Shown in pieces: positions 56,525 to 64,000 of a DNA stretch of 64,000 bases; position 1 is the first letter of the stretch, and the number at the start of each line of letters is the position of its first letter. The stretch is from positions 62,001 to 126,000 of the forward strand of contig CP102980.1 of the NCBI GenBank assembly GCA_030849185.1, given 5' to 3'. The position numbers were made by a program, and so were the translations under genes. Source of the DNA: Candidatus Psyllophila symbiotica. Its GTDB lineage: Bacteria > Pseudomonadota > Gammaproteobacteria > Enterobacterales > Enterobacteriaceae_A. A model generated the notes under the pieces. The model was not told the origin of the DNA. It searched no databases and was given only the letters and a program-made list of their open reading frames with translations.

Positions 56525-59500
56525 AATAAAATAATTTAAGTTTTAATAAATTTATTAATAAATACTATATAATTATTTATATTTATTAAAATAATTTAAG
56601 TTTTAATAAATTTATTAATAAATACTATATAATTATTTATATTTATTAAAATAATTTAAGTTTTAATAAATTTATTAATAAATACTATATAATTATTTAT
56701 ATTTATTAAAATAATTTAAGTTTTAATAAATTTATTAATAAATACTATATAATTATTTATATTTATTAAAATAATTTAAGTTTTAATAAATTTATTAATA
56801 AATACTATATAATTATTTATATTTATTAAAATAATTTTAAGTTTTAATAAATTTATTAATAAATACTATATAATTATTTATATTTATTAAAATAATTTAA
56901 GTTTTAATAAATTTATTAATAAATACTATATAATTATTTATATTTATTAAAATAATTTAAGTTTTAATAAATTTATTAATAAATACTATATAATTATTTA
57001 TATTTATTAAAATAATTTAAGTTTTAATAAATTTATTAATAAATACTATATAATTATTTATATTTATTAAAATAATTTAAGTTTTAATAAATTTATTAAT
57101 AAATACTATATAATTATTTATATTTATTAAAATAATTTAAGTTTTAATAAATTTATTAAAAATACTATATAATTATTTATATTTATAAAATAATTTAAGT
57201 TTTAATAAATTTATTAATAAATACTATATAATTATTTATATTTATTAAAATAATTTAAGTTTTAATAAATTTATTAATAAATACTATATAATTATTTATA
57301 TTTATTAAAATAATTTAAGTTTTAATAAATTTATTAATAAATACTATATAATTATTTATATTTATTAAAATAATTTAAGTTTTAATAAATTTATTAATAA
57401 ATACTATATAATTATTTATATTTATTAAAATAATTTAAGTTTTAATAAATTTATTAATAAATACTATATAATTATTTATATTTATTAAAATAATTTAAGT
57501 TTTAATAAATTTATTAATAAATACTATATAATTATTTATATTTATTAAAATAATTTAAGTTTTAATAAATTTATTAATAAATACTATATAATTATTTATA
57601 TTTATTAAAATAATTTAAGTTTTAATAAATTTATTAATAAATACTATATAATTATTTATATTTATTAAAATAATTTAAGTTTTAATAAATTTATTAATAA
57701 ATACTATATAATTATTTATATTTATTAAAATAATTTAAGTTTTAATAAATTTATTAATAAATACTATATAATTATTTATATTTATTAAAATAATTTAAGT
57801 TTTAATAAATTTATTAATAAATACTATATAATTATTTATATTTATTAAAATAATTTAAGTTTTAATAAATTTATTAATAAATACTATATAATTATTTATA
57901 TTTATTAAAATAATTTAAGTTTTAATAAATTTATTAATAAATACTATATAATTATTTATATTTATTAAAATAATTTAAGTTTTAATAAATTTATTAATAA
58001 ATACTATATAATTATTTATATTTATTAAAATAATTTAAGTTTTAATAAATTTATTAATAAATACTATATAATTATTTATATTTATTAAAATAATTTAAGT
58101 TTTAATAAATTTATTAATAAATACTATATAATTATTTATATTTATTAAAATAATTTAAGTTTTAATAAATTTATTAATAAATACTATATAATTATTTATA
58201 TTTATTAAAATAATTTAAGTTTTAATAAATTTATTAATAAATACTATATAATTATTTATATTTATTAAAATAATTTAAGTTTTAATAAATTTATTAATAA
58301 ATACTATATAATTATTTATATTTATAAAATAATTTAAGTTTTAATAAATTTATTAATAAATACTATATAATTATTTATATTTATTAAAATAATTTAAGTT
58401 TTAATAAATTTATTAATAAATACTATATAATTATTTATATTTATTAAAATAATTTAAGTTTTAATAAATTTATTAATAAATACTATATAATTATTTATAT
58501 TTATTAAAATAATTTAAGTTTTAATAAATTTATTAATAAATACTATATAATTATTTATATTTATTAAAATAATTTAAGTTTTAATAAATTTATTAATAAA
58601 TACTATATAATTATTTATATTTATTAAAATAATTTAAGTTTTAATAAATTTATTAATAAATACTATATAATTATTTATATTTATTAAAATAATTTAAGTT
58701 TTAATAAATTTATTAATAAATACTATATAATTATTTATATTTATTAAAATAATTTAAGTTTTAATAAATTTATTAATAAATACTATATAATTATTTATAT
58801 TTATTAAAATAATTTAAGTTTTAATAAATTTATTAATAAATACTATATAATTATTTATATTTATTAAAATAATTTAAGTTTTAATAAATTTATTAATAAA
58901 TACTATATAATTATTTATATTTATAAAATAATTTAAGTTTTAATAAATTTATTAATAAATACTATATAATTATTTATATTTATTAAAATAATTTAAGTTT
59001 TAATAAATTTATTAATAAATACTATATAATTATTTATATTTATTAAAATAATTTAAGTTTTAATAAATTTATTAATAAATACTATATAATTATTTTATTT
59101 ATTAAAATAATTTAAGTTTTAATAAATTTATTAATAAATCTATATAATTATTTATATTTATTAAAATAATTTAGTTTTATAAATTTATTAATAAATCTAT
59201 ATAATTATTTATATTTATTAAATAATTTAAGTTTTAATAATTTATTAATAAATACTATATAATTATTTTATTTATTAAAATAATTTAAGTTTTAATAAAT
59301 TTATTAATAAATACTATATAATTATTTATATTTATTAAAATATTTAAGTTTTATAAATTTATTAATAAATACTATATAATTATTTATATTTATAAAATAT
59401 TTAAGTTTTAATAAATTTATTAATAAATACTATATAATTATTTATTTTTTAAAATATTTAAGTTTTAATAAATTTATTAATAAATCTATATATTATTTAT

Positions 59501-61386
59501 ATTTATTAAATATTTAAGTTTTAATAAATTTATTAATAAATCTATATAATTATTTATATTTATTAAAATATTTAAGTTTTAATAAATTTATTAATAAATA
59601 CTATATAATTATTTATATTTATTAAAATAATTTAAGTTTTAATAAATTTATTAATAAATACTATATAATTATTTATATTTATTAAAATAATTTAAGTTTT
59701 AATAAATTTATTAATAAATACTATATAATTATTTATATTTATTAAAATAATTTAAGTTTTAATAAATTTATTAATAAATACTATATAATTATTTATATTT
59801 ATTAAAATAATTTAAGTTTTAATAAATTTATTAATAAATACTATATAATTATTTATATTTATTAAAATAATTTAAGTTTTAATAAATTTATTAATAAATA
59901 CTATATAATTATTTATATTTATTAAAATAATTTAAGTTTTAATAAATTTATTAATAAATACTATATAATTATTTATATTTATTAAAATAATTTAAGTTTT
60001 AATAAATTTATTAATAAATACTATATAATTATTTATATTTATTAAAATAATTTAAGTTTTAATAAATTTATTAATAAATACTATATAATTATTTATATTT
60101 ATTAAAATAATTTAAGTTTTAATAAATTTATTAATAAATACTATATAATTATTTATATTTATTAAAATAATTTAAGTTTTAATAAATTTATTAATAAATA
60201 CTATATAATTATTTATATTTATTAAAATAATTTAAGTTTTAATAAATTTATTAATAAATACTATATAATTATTTATATTTATTAAAATAATTTAAGTTTT
60301 AATAAATTTATTAATAAATACTATATAATTATTTATATTTATTAAAATAATTTAAGTTTTAATAAATTTATTAATAAATCTATATAATTATTTATATTTA
60401 TTAAAATAATTTAGTTTTAATAAATTTATTAATAAATACTATATAATTATTTATATTTATTAAAATAATTTTAAGTTTTAATAAATTTATTAATAAATCT
60501 ATATAATTATTTATATTTATTAAAATAATTTAAGTTTTAATAAATTTATTAATAAATACTATATAATTATTTATATTTATTAAAATAATTTAAGTTTTAA
60601 TAAATTTATTAATAAATACTATATAATTATTTATATTTATTAAAATAATTTAAGTTTTAATAAATTTATTAATAAATACTATATAATTATTTATATTTAT
60701 TAAAATAATTTTAAGTTTTAATAAATTTATTAATAAATACTATATAATTATTTATATTTATTAAAATAATTTAAGTTTTAATAAATTTATTAATAAATAC
60801 TATATAATTATTTATATTTATTAAAATAATTTAAGTTTTAATAAATTTATTAATAAATACTATATAATTATTTATATTTATTAAAATAATTTAAGTTTTA
60901 ATAAATTTATTAATAAATACTATATAATTATTTATATTTATTAAAATAATTTAAGTTTTAATAAATTTATTAATAAATACTATATAATTATTTATATTTA
61001 TTAAAATAATTTAAGTTTTAATAAATTTATTAATAAATACTATATAATTATTTATATTTATTAAAATAATTTAAGTTTTAATAAATTTATTAATAAATAC
61101 TATATAATTATTTATATTTATTAAAATAATTTAAGTTTTAATAAATTTATTAATAAATACTATATAATATTTATATTTTTAAAATAATTTAAGTTTTAAT
61201 AAATTTATTAATAAATACTATATAATTATTTATATTTATTAAAATAATTTAAGTTTTAATAAATTTATTAATAAATACTATATAATTATTTATATTTATT
61301 AAAATAATTTAAGTTTTAATAAATTTATTAATAAATACTATATAATTATTTATATTTATTAAAATAATTTAAGTTTTAATAAATTT
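56525..61386. repeat. 60-bp tandem-repeat array, about 82 copies
   Basis: Counting the AAGTTTTAATAAA core by eye gives about 82 head-to-tail copies of a 60-bp unit. Each unit contains the 16-bp perfect palindrome TTAATAAATTTATTAA overlapping a second, ATTTATTAATAAAT, then ACTATATAATTATTTATATT. Most copies are identical. Single-base indels occur near 56836, 57157, 57185, 58325, 58925, 60470, 60710 and 61170. Ten consecutive short copies (56-59 bp) fall at 59057-59636. There is no coding potential. The last unit runs into the dnaE start codon. The array occupies the place of the E. coli genes between frr and dnaE. Confidence 0.97.
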
Positions 61387-64000
61387 ATGATTAAAATGAT
61401 AAAAAATAAATTTGTTCATTTACATATACATAGTGATTATTCTTTTATTGATGGATTGATTAAAATTAATGATTTATTAAAAAAAGCTAAAAAGCTAAAT
61501 ATTTTATGTTTAGCTTTAACAGATTTTAATTGTTTTTTTGGGATTTTAAAATTTTATAAATTTGCATACAAATTAAATATAAAACCTATTATTGGAATTG
61601 ATTTTAATATTAAAAATATTAATGGAAAAATATCACAATTAACAATTTTAGCTTCTAATAATGAAGGTTATAAAAATTTAAAATTATTAATTACTAAAAT
61701 TTATGAAAATGGTTATACAAATTTATTAGGACCTTATATTACTTATAATTTACTTAAAAAATATAGAAATGGTTTAATAATATTATCTGGAGGTTATTTT
61801 GGTGATATTGGAGAATTTATAATTAATGAAGATTATGATCAAATTAATTATACATTAGATTTTTATCAAAAATATTTTTTTAATAATTATTATTTAGAAA
61901 TTATTAGAACTAATCGTAAAAATGAAGAAAATTATATAAATAAAATTATTCCAATTGCAGAAATTAGAAATTTACCATTAGTAGCTACAAATGATGTTTG
62001 TTTTTTAAATAAAGAAGATTATGATATACATAAAATTCGTTTAAATATGAATAATTTAAGTATTAAAAATTATAGTAATAAACAATTTTTACGTAGTGAA
62101 GATGAAATGTGTAAATTATTTAAAGATATTCCTGAAGCTTTAATAAATAGTGTTGAGATATCTAAACGTTGTAATGTTATTATTAATTTGGGTAAGTTTT
62201 TTTTACCTATTTTTACTTATAAAAAAATATCATCTTATAAATATTTAAATATTATAACTAAAAAAAATTTAGAAAAAAAAATTAAATATATGTTATATAA
62301 TAATAAACTTAATATTTTAATAAGATGTAAATATTATAAACGTTTAAATAAAGAACTTAAAGTTATTAATAAAATTAAATTTTCAAATTATTTTTTAATA
62401 GTTATGGAATTTATAGAATGGGCTAAAAATAATAAAATAATGGTTGGTCCTGGAAGAGGATCAGGTAGTAGTTCATTGGTTGCTTTTGTATTAAATATTA
62501 TAGATATAGATCCTGTTAAATATAATTTAATTTTTGAACGTTTTTTAAATTCAGAACGTATATTAATGCCTGATTTTGATATTGATTTTTGTATTGAAAA
62601 ACGTGACAAAGTTATTAATCATATTAAAGATAAATATGGTCATAAATCAGTAGCGCAAATTATTACATTTGGTACTTTAGCAGCTAGAGCAGCTATTAGA
62701 GATGTAGGTAAAGTTTTAGGGTATTCTTATAATTTTATTGATCGTATTGCTAAATTAGTACCAATAGATTTAGGAATAACTTTAAACAAATCTTTTAATT
62801 TAGAACCATTATTTTTAAAAATATATCAAGAAAATGTCGAAGCTAAAGTATTAATTGATATTTCTTGTAAATTAGAAGGAATTATTAAAAATATTAGTAA
62901 ACATGCTGGAGGTATAGTTATATCACCAGGTAAAATTACTAATTTTACTCCTTTATTTTTTGATTCAAAAGGTAAAAACCCATTATCTCAATTTGATAAA
63001 ATTGATATTGAAAATATTGGTTTAGTGAAATTTGATCTCTTAGGTTTAAAAACATTAACTGTTATAAATTATTCATTAAATATGATAAATTCAAACTTTA
63101 GTATTAAAAAAAAAATAAATATTTTAAATTTACCTTTAAATGATAAAAAAAGTTATAATTTATTAAAAGAAGCAAATACTACTGCAGTTTTTCAACTTGA
63201 ATCAAATGGTATGAAAGATTTAATTAGAAAAATTAAACCTAATTCTTTTAATGATATTGTAGACTTAATAGCGTTATTTAGACCTGGTCCATTAAAATCT
63301 GGAATGGTTCAAAATTATATTAATCGTAAACACGGTATCGAAAAAATTTCATATCCAGATATTAAATGGGAACATAAATGTTTAAAACCTATTTTAAAAT
63401 CTACATATGGTATTATTTTATATCAAGAACAAGTTATTGAAATAGCAAAAATATTATCTAATTATACTTTAGGATCAGCTGATATTTTATTAAGAGCTAT
63501 GAGTAAAAAAAAAATCAAAAATATGAATAAAGAAAAAAATAATTTTGTAATTGGTGCTATTAAAAAACATTTTAATAAAAAACTTTCAATTAAAATTTTT
63601 GAATTATTAAATAAATTTGCTAGTTATGGTTTTAATAAATCACATTCTGTAGCATATTCTATTATTTCTTATCAAACGTTATGGTTAAAAACATATTATC
63701 CTTTAGAATTTATGGCTTCAATAATGACTTCGGAAATGCAAAATACTGAAAAATTAGTTAATTTAGTTAATGAATGTAAACGTATGAAATTAAATATTTT
63801 ACCGCCAAATATTAATAAAAGTTTATATAATTTTAATGTTAATAAAAATAAAAATATTATTTGGGGATTAGGTGCAATTAAAGGATTAGGTGAATCAACA
63901 GTAAAATATATTATTAAAATACGTAATAAAAATTTAAAAATTAAAGATTTATTTAATTTTTGTATTTTTATTGATAAAAAAATAATTAATAAAAGAATAC
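61387..64000 (+). CDS. dnaE: DNA polymerase III alpha subunit (5' 871 codons)
   Basis: The replicative polymerase. Open through the right edge of the window; E. coli DnaE has 1160 residues. The PHP domain begins FVHLHIHSDYSFIDG. The palm holds GPGRGSGSSSL, the catalytic aspartates in MPDFDIDF (residue 394 onward) and the third in GLVKFDLLGLKTLT. Further conserved segments are KHAGGIVISPGKI, TTAVFQLESNGMKDLI, LFRPGPL and GFNKSHSVAYS. Two in-frame ATGs exist: 61387, partly formed by the last repeat unit, and 61396, which gives the E. coli-like N-terminus. There is no Shine-Dalgarno sequence; the upstream region is entirely tandem repeat. Confidence 0.97.
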   Translation, partial: MIKMIKNKFVHLHIHSDYSFIDGLIKINDLLKKAKKLNILCLALTDFNCFFGILKFYKFAYKLNIKPIIGIDFNIKNINGKISQLTILASNNEGYKNLKLLITKIYENGYTNLLGPYITYNLLKKYRNGLIILSGGYFGDIGEFIINEDYDQINYTLDFYQKYFFNNYYLEIIRTNRKNEENYINKIIPIAEIRNLPLVATNDVCFLNKEDYDIHKIRLNMNNLSIKNYSNKQFLRSEDEMCKLFKDIPEALINSVEISKRCNVIINLGKFFLPIFTYKKISSYKYLNIITKKNLEKKIKYMLYNNKLNILIRCKYYKRLNKELKVINKIKFSNYFLIVMEFIEWAKNNKIMVGPGRGSGSSSLVAFVLNIIDIDPVKYNLIFERFLNSERILMPDFDIDFCIEKRDKVINHIKDKYGHKSVAQIITFGTLAARAAIRDVGKVLGYSYNFIDRIAKLVPIDLGITLNKSFNLEPLFLKIYQENVEAKVLIDISCKLEGIIKNISKHAGGIVISPGKITNFTPLFFDSKGKNPLSQFDKIDIENIGLVKFDLLGLKTLTVINYSLNMINSNFSIKKKINILNLPLNDKKSYNLLKEANTTAVFQLESNGMKDLIRKIKPNSFNDIVDLIALFRPGPLKSGMVQNYINRKHGIEKISYPDIKWEHKCLKPILKSTYGIILYQEQVIEIAKILSNYTLGSADILLRAMSKKKIKNMNKEKNNFVIGAIKKHFNKKLSIKIFELLNKFASYGFNKSHSVAYSIISYQTLWLKTYYPLEFMASIMTSEMQNTEKLVNLVNECKRMKLNILPPNINKSLYNFNVNKNKNIIWGLGAIKGLGESTVKYIIKIRNKNLKIKDLFNFCIFIDKKIINKRI

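Noticed and set aside
55861-61386. CRISPR array
   Set aside because: Units are directly contiguous with no spacers, are 40 and 60 bp long, and no cas genes are nearby. These are minisatellites.
62388-62609. 73-codon minus-strand frame
   Set aside because: Antisense to the dnaE catalytic region (GPGRGSG, MPDFDIDF), which is open across the whole segment.

Overview
The window comes from the chromosome of an extremely AT-rich, strongly reduced bacterium. Almost every protein recalls its Escherichia coli counterpart in order, length and motifs, but with heavy Lys/Asn/Ile drift, shortened tails and homopolymer-rich codons. That fits an obligate intracellular gammaproteobacterial (Enterobacterales-like) insect symbiont. 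Genus cannot be fixed from sequence alone. I computed no G+C value, but GC-rich words occur almost only in tRNAs, tmRNA and a few hairpins.

Layout. 1-1,574: divergent bioB (partial) and bioA. 1,683-13,809: alaS, tRNA-Leu and tRNA-Cys, rplM-rpsI, cls, aspS, gapA, trxA-rho, ruvX, rpsA. 14,248-24,924: pykA, clpX, clpP, rlmB, an Fsr-type efflux pump, serS, fpr, mnmA, ribA, fldA. 25,047-34,104: tRNA cluster Met-Leu-Gln, der, hisS, rlmN, gnd, dnaJ-dnaK. 34,398-38,650: dksA, tilS, infA, prfA (frameshifted at a run of 12 A), smpB and tmRNA. 38,747-42,275: ptsI-ptsH, rplI-rpsR-rpsF, tusE. 42,447-49,824: tRNA-Ser, ileS, tRNA-Ile(CAU), lepA-rnc-era-pdxJ. 49,847-53,508: rplS, rimM, rpsP, proS, map (all minus). 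53,656-55,862: rpsB-tsf-frr. 55,861-61,386: about 5.5 kb of two contiguous tandem-repeat arrays (40-bp and 60-bp units) with no gene. 61,387-64,000: start of dnaE, running off the edge.

How the genes fit together. Most of the window is translation: six aminoacyl-tRNA synthetases, ribosomal proteins, factors, tRNA modification (TilS with its tRNA-Ile(CAU) substrate; TusE with MnmA) and ribosome rescue (tmRNA, SmpB, ClpXP). Protein quality control is DnaK-DnaJ and ClpXP. Central carbon metabolism is represented by GapA, PykA, Gnd and the PTS phosphocarriers. Vitamin genes (bioA, bioB, ribA, pdxJ) suggest cofactor supply to a host, with Fpr/FldA as likely electron donors to BioB. However, the pdxJ product has lost the histidines expected in its active site.

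The most unusual signals are: the 5.5-kb minisatellite, which sits where E. coli carries dxr through rnhB; the prfA frameshift at a poly-A tract; the decayed but open pdxJ; an rplI reading frame that runs through its own terminator hairpin; Rho without its N-terminal helical domain; and operon scars where trmD, pyrH, ispG, lepB, recO and priB are missing from their usual places.
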